Shown here piece by piece: positions 6,072 through 12,938 of a DNA stretch of 12,938 bases. Where the stretch lies: NCBI GenBank assembly GCA_002440705.1, contig DJVA01000038.1:1-12938 (forward strand). Direction: 5' to 3'. The position numbers were made by a program, and so were the translations under genes. Origin of the DNA: Flavobacteriaceae bacterium UBA6268. Its GTDB lineage: Bacteria > Bacteroidota > Bacteroidia > Flavobacteriales > Flavobacteriaceae. Position 1 is the first letter of the stretch; each line of letters begins with the position of its first letter. The notes below the pieces were generated by a model. That model ran no database searches. It worked only from the letters and a program-made list of their open reading frames with translations, and was not told the DNA's origin.

Positions 6072-7493
6072 TTATTTTTTCGAAGCGGGGCCTGTTTGGA
6101 CTCCATACGTATCAAATAGATACATTAAACTCGCCATGGAGGCAGCGCCCAATTCCAATTCCCGTTTATTGACCGCATCAAAAGTATCGTTTGCGGCATG
6201 GTGGTAATCAAAATAGCGCTGGGAGTCGGGGCGAAGTCCAGCCAACACCATCTTTCCGTTTTTAAGGGGACCTATGTCAGCGCCGCTGCCTCCTTTTTCG
6301 AAATAATGGATCAAATAGGGTTTGAACAACGGTTCCCAGCTTAACACTTTATTGAAATTGGCCTCATCGCTATCAAAAGAAAAACCACGGGGTGTAAAAC
6401 CTCCCGCATCACTTTCGAGGGCAAAGACATGGGGTTCATTTTTAGCCTTGGCTTCTTCGGCATATTTTGTTCCACCCCGAAGTCCGTTTTCTTCATTCAT
6501 GAACAGCACCACCCGAATGCTATGACGGGGTTTGTAATTCAGCTTTTTGAACAAACGAAGCACTTCCATGGATTGGACGCAACCGGCGCCATCGTCGTGG
6601 GAACCGTCCGCAAGGTCCCAAGAATCCAGATGTCCTCCCACCACCATGTATCGGTCAGGAAATTCACTTCCTGTGATTTCCCCAATGACGTTGTAGGATT
6701 GCACATCGGGGTACATCTTACAGGTTTGTTTGAAATAAAAGAGCAAATCGGGTTTTAAGCTAAGGGCGGCACTCAGGTAGTTGGCTCCATTAGTACTGAT
6801 GGCACAGGCAGGAATGCGCAACTTTTCGGGGGTATCTCCATAGGACATGGCCCCAGTATGGGGAAAATCGTCTTGGCGCAAGTTCATGGAACGGACCACG
6901 ACTCCAACCGCACCATACTTTGCAGCTTCCTTAGCCCCGGAATACCGTTGATCCACACATCCTCCGTAGGCATTGAACGTTGCAATGAGGTTGGCTTGCA
7001 TGGGACGATTGTAAAACACAATCTTTCCTTCAATCTTTTCCCTACCCAACTTTTCAAGTTCGTCTAAGCCCTGCACCTCTACCACTTGGGCCTTGAGCCC
7101 CCCGTCTGGGGTTGCCACAGACCCCCCCAAGGCACAAATATTGGCCAGGGTGGTAATCCCAGGTGCCGTTTCAATAAAGGCATATTCGGGAACCCCTCGG
7201 GTCCATTTGGGAACCATCACCGGCTGCAGCCATACCCTGTCCAGGCCCAACTTCTCCAATTCTTCCTTAGTAAACGCTATGGCCTTTTCGGCCTCCAATG
7301 AGCCAGAGAGGCGCCCGCCAATTTTATTGGACAGGTCGTCCAGCCAATCGTAGCTTTTCCCCTCCAAGAGCGCCATATCAAAGATTTGGCGCAACATAGT
7401 AGAGTCTTTCTTATTGACTTGCTGGGCGGCGGCAGGTATCCCCATTAAAAGGACTATTCCCACCAAAAGGGAATTTAAAAAAGTATTATTCAT
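6072..7493 (-). CDS. Secreted M28-family peptidase, carboxypeptidase Q-like
   Basis: The start at the ATG (7493) gives a 473-residue precursor with a clean signal peptide ending AAAQQ (cleavage near residue 23). A TTG 27 bases upstream would add nine hydrophilic residues and is less likely. The central part has a PA-like inserted domain (about 110-255). The catalytic domain then carries the di-zinc M28 ligands: His288 in GGHLDSWD, Asp300 in HDDGAG, Glu334/Glu335 in NEENG, Asp362 in ESDAGG, and a His of the pair at 431-432 in YHHAANDT. GGHLDSWD and the following DDGAG closely match carboxypeptidase Q (plasma glutamate carboxypeptidase), so it probably trims peptides or dipeptides outside the cytoplasm. 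The start lies inside the end of the PPK2 gene (8-base overlap, ATGAATAA), indicating coupled translation. A terminator follows. Family call is strong; exact specificity is open. Confidence 0.93.
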   Translation of the reverse strand: MNNTFLNSLLVGIVLLMGIPAAAQQVNKKDSTMLRQIFDMALLEGKSYDWLDDLSNKIGGRLSGSLEAEKAIAFTKEELEKLGLDRVWLQPVMVPKWTRGVPEYAFIETAPGITTLANICALGGSVATPDGGLKAQVVEVQGLDELEKLGREKIEGKIVFYNRPMQANLIATFNAYGGCVDQRYSGAKEAAKYGAVGVVVRSMNLRQDDFPHTGAMSYGDTPEKLRIPACAISTNGANYLSAALSLKPDLLFYFKQTCKMYPDVQSYNVIGEITGSEFPDRYMVVGGHLDSWDLADGSHDDGAGCVQSMEVLRLFKKLNYKPRHSIRVVLFMNEENGLRGGTKYAEEAKAKNEPHVFALESDAGGFTPRGFSFDSDEANFNKVLSWEPLFKPYLIHYFEKGGSGADIGPLKNGKMVLAGLRPDSQRYFDYHHAANDTFDAVNKRELELGAASMASLMYLFDTYGVQTGPASKK

Positions 7494-8364
7494 GTTCCAG
7501 TTGTTCTTTGTATTCGTCAATTTTGGCTTTCACATCAGGGTCCAAATCGGGTTCCTTAATATCCGTGTAGGCTTGAAGTACCGTTAGCAAAATGGATGCC
7601 ACCAACAAACGGGCAGCCGGTTTGTTATCGGCAGGAATGTTGTACCAAGGGGCATGTGGCTTGGAAGTTCTGTTAACTGCGTCTTCATAACAGGCCTGAT
7701 AGGCCTCCCACAACTCGCGTTCCTTTAAATCGTCTGGAGAGAATTTCCAATGCTTTTCCCTTTTCTCTAGGCGCCGGAGGAGCCTGTTTTTTTGTTCTTC
7801 CTTGGATAAATTCAGGAAAAACTTGAAAATAATGGTTCCATTTTGGGAAATGATTTTCTCAAAGGCGTTGATTTGCTCGAAGCGGTTTTCCCAAAAGGCA
7901 TCGTCAATGTCTTTGACCGACTTCACGTTTGGCAGGTATTCCCCCAAAATATATCCGGGATGCACCCGGGTCACCAATACATTTTCGTAATGTGTACGGT
8001 TGAAGACCCCAAATTTTCCACGGGCAGGAAGCGCAATGTAATGCCTCCACAAATAATCGTGTTTCCGTTCCAATTCAGTAGGAACCTTGAAACTGTGCAC
8101 AACCACCCCCCTTGCATTGAAGTCCTTGAAAACTTCCCGCACCAGACTGTCCTTACCCGCAGTATCCATGCCCTGTAAACATACCAGAACGGCATACTTA
8201 CCATGAGCATACAACGTATCTTGAAGTTCGCCCAACTTTTTTCGGGTGTCTTCGAGCTGTTCTTCCAGCACTTTTTCCGACAGCCCAAAATCCTCATAGG
8301 TACTCAGATTCTTTATTGCGGTGTGGGGTTGAATGTAATACTGTTCGCTTTTGATTTTTATCAT
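7486..8364 (-). CDS. ppk2: PPK2-family polyphosphate kinase (class III-like)
   Basis: This 292-residue cytoplasmic enzyme of the P-loop polyphosphate kinase 2 family transfers phosphate from inorganic polyphosphate to nucleotides. Visible motifs are Walker A GMDTAGKD (65-72), a Walker B-type segment GVFNRTHYENVLVTRVHP (119-136), and the basic lid RLLRRLEKREKHWKFSPDDL. The form NR[ST]HYE plus LVTRVHP, rather than FDRSWYNRA, points to the class III/TIGR03709-type enzymes, which phosphorylate both AMP and ADP, so it may regenerate ATP from polyphosphate. The class is inferred from the motif. It lies 5 bases after the response regulator stop and overlaps the M28 peptidase start by 8 bases, so the three genes are almost certainly co-transcribed. 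Length fits the one-domain enzymes. Confidence 0.92.
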   Translation of the reverse strand: MIKIKSEQYYIQPHTAIKNLSTYEDFGLSEKVLEEQLEDTRKKLGELQDTLYAHGKYAVLVCLQGMDTAGKDSLVREVFKDFNARGVVVHSFKVPTELERKHDYLWRHYIALPARGKFGVFNRTHYENVLVTRVHPGYILGEYLPNVKSVKDIDDAFWENRFEQINAFEKIISQNGTIIFKFFLNLSKEEQKNRLLRRLEKREKHWKFSPDDLKERELWEAYQACYEDAVNRTSKPHAPWYNIPADNKPAARLLVASILLTVLQAYTDIKEPDLDPDVKAKIDEYKEQLEHE

Positions 8365-8369
8365 GATGG

Positions 8370-9533
8370 TTATTTGCTTGCAAACAATTTGACGTCGTTT
8401 TCCGAAACTTCCTTACCGCCCAAAATGATTAAACGTTCCACGACATTTCGGAGTTCGCGGATGTTGCCGGTCCAGTCATAGTCTTGGAGTAATTTCAGTG
8501 CCTTTTCCGAAAATTTCTTTTCGGAGGTGCCGTGTTCCTCGGCAATTTTTTGGGTGAAATAATCCACCAACAATGGGATGTCGTCCCTTCTTTCGTTAAG
8601 TGCTGGAACTCGAATCAAAATTACGGCCAAACGGTGGTAAAGGTCTTCCCGAAACCTGCCTTCCTCAATCTCCTTTTTCAAATCCTTATTGGTTGCGGCA
8701 ATGACTCGTACATCTACCTTAATATCCTTATCGCTCCCCACACGTTGTACTTTGTTTTCCTGAAGTGCCCGCAATACTTTGGCCTGTGCCGAGAGACTCA
8801 TGTCGCCTACTTCATCCAAAAAAATAGTTCCCCCGTTGGCAGCTTCAAATTTTCCGGCACGGTCTTTTGCAGCCGAAGTAAAGGCCCCTTTGACGTGCCC
8901 GAACAATTCGCTTTCAATCAACTCACTAGGGATGGCTGCACAATTTACTTCAATCATGGGACCGTTGGCCCGTTCACTTTTTTGATGCAACCAATGTGCC
9001 ACCAATTCCTTACCGGTACCGTTGGGGCCCGTAATGAGCACACGGGCTTCGGTTGGGGCTACTTTTTCGATCATGTCCTTAATTTGGGCGATGGCATTCG
9101 AGGCACCAACCATTTCATATTTTTGACCTACTTTCTTTTTGAGTCGGGTATTTTCCACCACCAATTCCTTACGATCCAATGCAATCCGCACGGTATTGAG
9201 CAGTCGGTTTAGATCGGGAGGTTTTGAAATATAATCGAACGCCCCAAGTCGCATCGTATTGACGGCCGTATCCAAATCGCCATGCCCGGAAATCATTACA
9301 ATGGGTATTTCGGGTTTCAGTTTCTTTACTGCTTCCAATACTTCCACGCCGTCCATTTTGGGCATTTTGATGTCGCACAGAATAAGGTCATAGTCCTCTT
9401 TTTTGATGCTTTCGATGCCTACGAGCCCGTCTTCAGCTTCGGCAACCTCGTATCCTTCATTTTCTTCCGATAAAATTTTAACGAGTACCCGACGAATCGC
9501 TGCTTCGTCTTCAATAATCAGTATTTTGGACAT
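8370..9533 (-). CDS. NtrC-type response regulator lacking DNA-binding domain
   Basis: This 387-residue protein joins a receiver domain to a sigma-54-activator AAA+ domain. The receiver domain (1-120) has acidic pocket E8/D9, phospho-acceptor Asp54 in LCDIKMPKMDG, Ser82 and Lys104. The AAA+ domain (about 140-372) has Walker A GPNGTGKE (169-176), Walker B GGTIFLDEVGD (234-244), arginine-finger region FREDLYHRL (294-302) and sensor II WTGNIRELRNVVER (354-367). Two things are odd. The sigma-54-contacting loop reads GAFTSA (216-221) instead of GAFTGA. The protein also stops about 20 residues after the AAA+ domain, with no Fis-type helix-turn-helix. PPK2 begins 5 bases later, so no separated helix-turn-helix remnant exists. 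It may activate sigma-54 RNA polymerase from solution or regulate through another partner. No sensor kinase is in the window. Confidence 0.93.
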   Translation of the reverse strand: MSKILIIEDEAAIRRVLVKILSEENEGYEVAEAEDGLVGIESIKKEDYDLILCDIKMPKMDGVEVLEAVKKLKPEIPIVMISGHGDLDTAVNTMRLGAFDYISKPPDLNRLLNTVRIALDRKELVVENTRLKKKVGQKYEMVGASNAIAQIKDMIEKVAPTEARVLITGPNGTGKELVAHWLHQKSERANGPMIEVNCAAIPSELIESELFGHVKGAFTSAAKDRAGKFEAANGGTIFLDEVGDMSLSAQAKVLRALQENKVQRVGSDKDIKVDVRVIAATNKDLKKEIEEGRFREDLYHRLAVILIRVPALNERRDDIPLLVDYFTQKIAEEHGTSEKKFSEKALKLLQDYDWTGNIRELRNVVERLIILGGKEVSENDVKLFASK

Positions 9534-9552
9534 TTACATGTTTTTGAAGGTT

Positions 9553-9582
9553 CTAAAATAACAAGTATTCTTTAGACGCAAA
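9553..9582 (-). promoter_or_regulatory. Possible promoter of the response regulator-PPK2-peptidase group
   Basis: On the minus strand TTTG (9582-9579) is followed after 18 bases by TATTTTAG (9560-9553), one mismatch from TAnnTTTG. It lies 19 bases upstream of the response regulator ATG, in the 83-base gap after the MscS gene. No hairpin terminator is visible in this gap, so read-through from the ABC-MscS group is also possible. Confidence 0.4.
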
Positions 9583-9616
9583 GCCAAATTTCGCTAAGAT
9601 TTTCATAAATAGCCAC

Positions 9617-10507
9617 TCACTTCCCGGTTTGGAAAAGATGCACATCGCGTTGTGGGAACGGAATGGTAACGTTGTTTTCGCGAAAGAGTTGATCGATGCG
9701 GAAACGGATATCGCTTTTGATGGCAGGATCGATGAAGCTGTCGGAAATAAAGAAATAAATGCTGAACATAAGGGCCGAATCCCCAAAATCCTCGAACAAC
9801 ACAAAAGGCTTTGGGCGTTTTAGGATGCGATTGTCCTGGGTAACGCTTTTCAGCAACAATTCCTTCACCAATTGGGTATCGCTCCCATAAGCCACACCAA
9901 CACTCACCGATTCGCGGGTTTGCTTGTGGTTTTGTGTGTAGTTGTAAATGGTATCGCTAATGAACTTATGGTTGGGGATGATAAAAATCTTGTCGTCCCT
10001 CGTTATGGCCCTGGTGGTTCGCAACTTGATGTCGATGACACGTCCCACCTTTCCATTGATTTCTATTACGTCGCCCACCAAAAGGGATTTATCCACAATG
10101 ATGAAAATCCCACCAATGATGTCCTGGAACAATTCCTGCAACGCCAAACCTACCCCAACCAACAATGCCGCAGATGCCGCCAATACTGGGGTTACATTTA
10201 CCCCGGCAAGGCTCATTACGGTAAACACTACGATTACGTATACAATGTACTTGATGAACTTGAAAACACTGATGAATTTTTGGGTATCGGTTTCTGTCAT
10301 TTTCCGGGTGTAGATCATCCGGATCCATTTAAGCAGGAATGTGGTAACTACAAAGGAAACTGCAATCAATAAGAGCAGCCCTATGGTAATGTGGATTTGT
10401 TTTTCGCCTTCACCCACATGATACCCCCAATTGAGAACATCCTTGATAGTTCCCCAAATATCGACTTTTACAACTTCAGAAATTTTTTCAGTAACCGCCT
10501 CTTGCAT
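9617..10507 (-). CDS. MscS-family small-conductance mechanosensitive channel
   Basis: This 296-residue inner-membrane channel opens under membrane tension to release solutes during hypo-osmotic shock. Three transmembrane helices are visible (about 39-60, 82-101 and 106-140). The third is the glycine/alanine-rich pore helix ASAALLVGVGLALQELFQD with the kink, followed by IIGGIFIIVDKSLLVGD. The beta domain follows with VIEINGKVGRVIDIKLRTT and IIPNHKFI, and the C-terminal cytoplasmic cage ends in VTIPFPQRDVHLF, all classic for MscS. The length is close to that of the 286-residue E. coli MscS. The start ATG lies 2 bases after the stop of the ABC permease gene, so it is cotranscribed with an exporter. 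There is an unusual amphipathic N-terminal extension (about 1-36) before TM1. Confidence 0.94.
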   Translation of the reverse strand: MQEAVTEKISEVVKVDIWGTIKDVLNWGYHVGEGEKQIHITIGLLLLIAVSFVVTTFLLKWIRMIYTRKMTETDTQKFISVFKFIKYIVYVIVVFTVMSLAGVNVTPVLAASAALLVGVGLALQELFQDIIGGIFIIVDKSLLVGDVIEINGKVGRVIDIKLRTTRAITRDDKIFIIPNHKFISDTIYNYTQNHKQTRESVSVGVAYGSDTQLVKELLLKSVTQDNRILKRPKPFVLFEDFGDSALMFSIYFFISDSFIDPAIKSDIRFRIDQLFRENNVTIPFPQRDVHLFQTGK

Positions 10508-10509
10508 GC

Positions 10510-11832
10510 TTAATACTTAAGCCATTTGATGAGCTCCTTGTAGCTGGGTTTTTTTCCGTACATCAAAATTCCCACGCGGTAAATTTTGGCAGCAAACCAA
10601 ACGGTTCCCATAAAGGTAGCAAATAATATGACAACCGAAATAATTTGTTGCCATAACGGCACCCCAAAGGGAATCCGCATCAACATCACTACGGGCGAGG
10701 TGAACGGGATGTACGAGAAAACTTGGGAAACCGTTCCGTGGGGGTCTTCGATGACCGTAAAAAATCCAACATAGACCGCAAGGATTAGCGGTAACAGCAT
10801 GGGCAGCATAAACTGTTGGGTATCGGTTTCACTATCGACCGCCGCCCCAATGGCTGCGTACATGGAGGCATATAACAGGTAGCCCCCAATAAAAAACAGG
10901 ATGAACATCACAATCAAATTGGCTACAGGAAGATTGGGCAATTCCTTCATGACATCGGCAACTACCCCTTCCATACCCCCGGGATTGTTTTGAAGCTGTA
11001 CAAGGGCTTCTTGCTGCTGGGATTGCACGGACGAAACATCAATCCCAAGGATCGAAGGAACCACAATGCTCATGACCCCCAACAAAACAACCCAAGCCAC
11101 AAATTGGGTAACGCCCGCAAGGGACGTTCCAACTATTTTCCCCAAAAGCAATTTGATAGGCTTCACCGAGGAAATGATTACTTCGATAATGCGACTGGTT
11201 TTTTCCTCAATGACACTGCGCATGATCATGTTCCCGTAAATGATGATGAACATAAAAAGCAAATACCCGGCAAGGCCTCCAAAAATAAGCTTCAATCCCG
11301 AACCCAACTTGGAAGTTTCCTCGCCCCCAAAGGTTTTAAGTTGGGTATCGATTTTTACCCTTAGGTTTTTTATTTGTTCCGCATCCAGACCTGCTTCGGT
11401 AAGTTTTAGGGCATTGGCCTTAGACTGAATCACATCTTCAATATTGTCCATTACAATCAAGGACGGGGTGTCTTCCGAATAGAACGTGATTTTTTTGGAG
11501 AGTTCATCAATAGAAGCTGTTTTTGGGATGTACAACAAGCCATAAACCTCGGAATCCTGTGTTGCCTTTTGGGCCGATTCCAGGTCGATGTCTTTCAAAA
11601 TATTAAACTTGAAGTTGTCCTTATTCTCAAACTGGTTGGCAAACCATCCGCTTTCATCCAATACCGAAATGGTGCGAACCTTATCGTTGTTGAGTTGCGA
11701 TAGGTAGGCAACCAAACTAAAAATCCCTATCATCAGCAAAGGGCTTAGGAACGTCATGATGATAAACGCCTTGTTGCGCACCTTATTCAAATATTCCCGT
11801 TTAATAATTAAGGGTAAATGGTTCATGCCCAT
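10510..11832 (-). CDS. ABC-2 type exporter permease, NatB-like
   Basis: The 440-residue membrane subunit of the ABC exporter starts with a cytoplasmic segment IIKREYLNKVRNKAFIIMT and one transmembrane helix (about 22-44). A large extracytoplasmic domain (about 46-180) follows, and then about five helices in the C-terminal half. The motif EEKTSRIIEVIISSVKP (209-225) just after the second helix is the hallmark of the NatB/ABC2_membrane_3 group, and YRVGILMYGKKPS near the C-terminus is also typical. Such permeases export sodium, drugs or other small compounds, and substrate is not determinable here. Start choice: MGM has ATGs at 11832 and 11826, and either is possible. The gene begins 1 base after the stop of its ATPase gene and is followed after 2 bases by the MscS gene, forming a compact transcription unit. 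Confidence 0.92.
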   Translation of the reverse strand: MGMNHLPLIIKREYLNKVRNKAFIIMTFLSPLLMIGIFSLVAYLSQLNNDKVRTISVLDESGWFANQFENKDNFKFNILKDIDLESAQKATQDSEVYGLLYIPKTASIDELSKKITFYSEDTPSLIVMDNIEDVIQSKANALKLTEAGLDAEQIKNLRVKIDTQLKTFGGEETSKLGSGLKLIFGGLAGYLLFMFIIIYGNMIMRSVIEEKTSRIIEVIISSVKPIKLLLGKIVGTSLAGVTQFVAWVVLLGVMSIVVPSILGIDVSSVQSQQQEALVQLQNNPGGMEGVVADVMKELPNLPVANLIVMFILFFIGGYLLYASMYAAIGAAVDSETDTQQFMLPMLLPLILAVYVGFFTVIEDPHGTVSQVFSYIPFTSPVVMLMRIPFGVPLWQQIISVVILFATFMGTVWFAAKIYRVGILMYGKKPSYKELIKWLKY

Positions 11833-11833
11833 G

Positions 11834-12760
11834 TTAATTGTTTTTTACGGTTTGAATGAAAATATCGTTGGCCGAAGGAACCACTTCCTCAAAATGGGTC
11901 ACTTCCCCCAAGGTTGTTAGGAAAGTCAGCAGATTGTTGGGCGACTCGTTGGGCGCTATCTTGATGCGGTACTGCAGTTCGTCGTTGATGGTTTTAAAGG
12001 TGGCGGGGGTCGTTTCAAACTTCGCCTCCAATTGGGCAGCTACTTTAGATTGATCCCCTGCAAGAAGCCCTATTTCGTAGGTATTGGATCGGTGAGCCCT
12101 TTTGATATCGATTAATTTCCCGTCCAGGATTTTATTGGATTTGTGTATCAAGGCAATGTGATCGCACATTTCCTCAACCGACTCCATACGGTGGGTTGAA
12201 AAAATAACCGTGGCGCCTTCGTCGCGAAGTTTTAAAATTTCATCCTTAATCAGATTGGCATTGATGGGATCGAAACCACTGAAAGGTTCATCAAAAATGA
12301 GCAACTTGGGCTGATGCAAAACCGTGACCACAAACTGGATTTTCTGCGCCATCCCCTTGGACAATTCCTGAATTTTCTTGTTCCACCAATCCCCAATTTC
12401 CAAACGTTCAAACCAATGCTTTAAACGCACTTTGGCCTCGGCTTTGGAAAGACCCTTCAGTTGGGCAAGATAAATGGCCTGCTCCCCTACTTTCATCGAT
12501 TTGTACAACCCCCGTTCTTCGGGCAAGTACCCTATGTGTTGTATGTGGTTGGGCTGAAGGGGTACTCCGTCCAAAAGCACTTGACCAGAGTCCGGTAAAG
12601 TAATTTGGTTGATGATACGGATAAAGGTGGTTTTTCCCGCCCCATTGGGTCCCAAAAGTCCAAAAATACTGCCTTTGGGGACTTGGATTGAAACATCGTT
12701 GAGTGCTCGGAACGTTCCAAAGGATTTGGATACATTTTGGGCCACAAGCAAGTTTTCCAT
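11834..12760 (-). CDS. ABC exporter ATP-binding protein
   Basis: The 308-residue ATPase subunit pairs with the downstream NatB-like permease. Motifs in order are Walker A GPNGAGKT (37-44), the Q-loop-like IGYLPEERGLY (76-86), an ABC signature variant LSKGMAQK (133-140), Walker B LLIFDEP (153-159) and the H-loop STHRM with His190. The LSKGM form replaces LSGGQ and is usual for this NatA-like subgroup. After the nucleotide-binding domain comes a C-terminal extension of about 90 residues (about 215-308) that is common in this family. It is a cytoplasmic protein bound to the membrane permease. The ATG at 12760 heads the operon, and the upstream 133 bases to the terminator carry a promoter candidate. 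Confidence 0.94.
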   Translation of the reverse strand: MENLLVAQNVSKSFGTFRALNDVSIQVPKGSIFGLLGPNGAGKTTFIRIINQITLPDSGQVLLDGVPLQPNHIQHIGYLPEERGLYKSMKVGEQAIYLAQLKGLSKAEAKVRLKHWFERLEIGDWWNKKIQELSKGMAQKIQFVVTVLHQPKLLIFDEPFSGFDPINANLIKDEILKLRDEGATVIFSTHRMESVEEMCDHIALIHKSNKILDGKLIDIKRAHRSNTYEIGLLAGDQSKVAAQLEAKFETTPATFKTINDELQYRIKIAPNESPNNLLTFLTTLGEVTHFEEVVPSANDIFIQTVKNN

Positions 12761-12777
12761 AAAATAATTTTGATTCG

Positions 12778-12804
12778 TAAAGTTATAGGATACGTGACAA
12801 GCAA
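12778..12804 (-). promoter_or_regulatory. Possible promoter of the ABC exporter-MscS group
   Basis: On the minus strand TTG (12804-12802) is followed after 16 bases by TAACTTTA (12785-12778), one base from TAnnTTTG. It lies 17 bases upstream of the ATPase ATG. The spacing equals that of the better-supported MATE promoter. Other TAnnTTT-like matches occur in this AT-rich gap (12761-12886), so the choice is uncertain. Confidence 0.4.
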
Positions 12805-12886
12805 TAAAACTATTTAAGACAATTTTATCGTGTTGGTAGGGTTTTCTGGCAATTTGTTACAATGGAACAAAAGATACTACTGCCCT

Positions 12887-12920
12887 AAAAAAACCCACCC
12901 CTGACAGAATCAGGGGTGGG
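12887..12920 (-). terminator. Intrinsic terminator of a minus-strand gene beyond the right edge
   Basis: A perfect 11-bp stem (CCCACCCCTGA at 12894-12904 with TCAGGGGTGGG at 12910-12920) encloses the loop CAGAA. Read on the minus strand it is followed by seven T (complement of 12887-12893). The plus-strand side is followed by A, not T. It therefore ends a minus-strand gene located outside the window and marks the upstream boundary of the ABC exporter operon. Confidence 0.85.
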
Positions 12921-12938
12921 AAAAAATTGCTATGAAAA

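Noticed and set aside
7494..7520. Upstream TTG start for the M28 peptidase, nine codons longer
   Set aside because: The ATG at 7493 yields a clean signal peptide and couples to the PPK2 stop. The extension MTNTKNNWN is hydrophilic and would precede the signal.
8532..9212. 226-codon open frame on the plus strand opposite the response regulator
   Set aside because: It is antisense to conserved receiver and AAA+ motifs. Its composition (many Phe, Cys, His) is that of a reverse-complement shadow and it has no recognisable domain.
11834..12760. Defective ABC ATPase because of LSKGM instead of LSGGQ
   Set aside because: This signature form is normal in the NatA-like subgroup, and the Walker and H-loop motifs are intact.

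Overview
The window looks like chromosomal DNA from a marine-type Bacteroidetes of the class Flavobacteriia, probably family Flavobacteriaceae. The evidence is the protein style, GTG and ATG starts without strong Shine-Dalgarno sequences, and several upstream regions with Bacteroidetes-type promoter elements (TTTG or TTG near -33, TAnnTTTG near -7). The genus cannot be fixed from the sequence alone. All genes look like ordinary chromosomal genes. No insertion sequence, tRNA, rRNA, CRISPR array or phage gene is visible.

Layout. Positions 1-498 carry no credible gene. They hold a composite palindromic element (about 55-178), an 11-bp tandem array (229-305), and a 10-bp array with an A-tract in every unit (311-420). 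A promoter-like sequence (437-467) follows. A plus-strand block comes next: a small secreted lipocalin-like protein (499-921), a VOC-fold metalloprotein (1030-1449), a two-helix membrane protein (1499-1726) and an APC-family amino acid permease (1723-2997). The last two overlap by 4 bases.

From 3025 to the right edge every gene is on the minus strand. Read in the direction of transcription (right to left), the first group is an ABC exporter ATPase (11834-12760), its permease (10510-11832) and an MscS-type mechanosensitive channel (9617-10507), separated by 1-2 bases. An 83-base gap with a possible promoter follows. The second group is a sigma-54-activator-like response regulator (8370-9533), a class III-like PPK2 polyphosphate kinase (7486-8364) and an M28/carboxypeptidase Q-like secreted peptidase (6072-7493). 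It is closed by a perfect 10-bp terminator hairpin. A membrane-anchored AraC regulator (4458-5891) and a NorM-like MATE exporter (3025-4392) come last. The MATE gene converges on the permease gene with 27 bases between stops. At the right edge, a terminator (12887-12920) belongs to a minus-strand gene outside the window.

How they may work together (inference). The ABC-MscS group suggests an envelope or ion/osmotic-stress function. The response regulator-PPK2-peptidase group ties a phosphorylation-dependent AAA+ regulator to nucleotide regeneration from polyphosphate and to peptide salvage. The response regulator is unusual: it has no C-terminal DNA-binding domain and its GAFTGA loop reads GAFTSA. 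The most distinctive DNA-level signal is the pair of helically phased repeat arrays just upstream of the first promoter. I found no convincing new multi-gene defence or mobile system.
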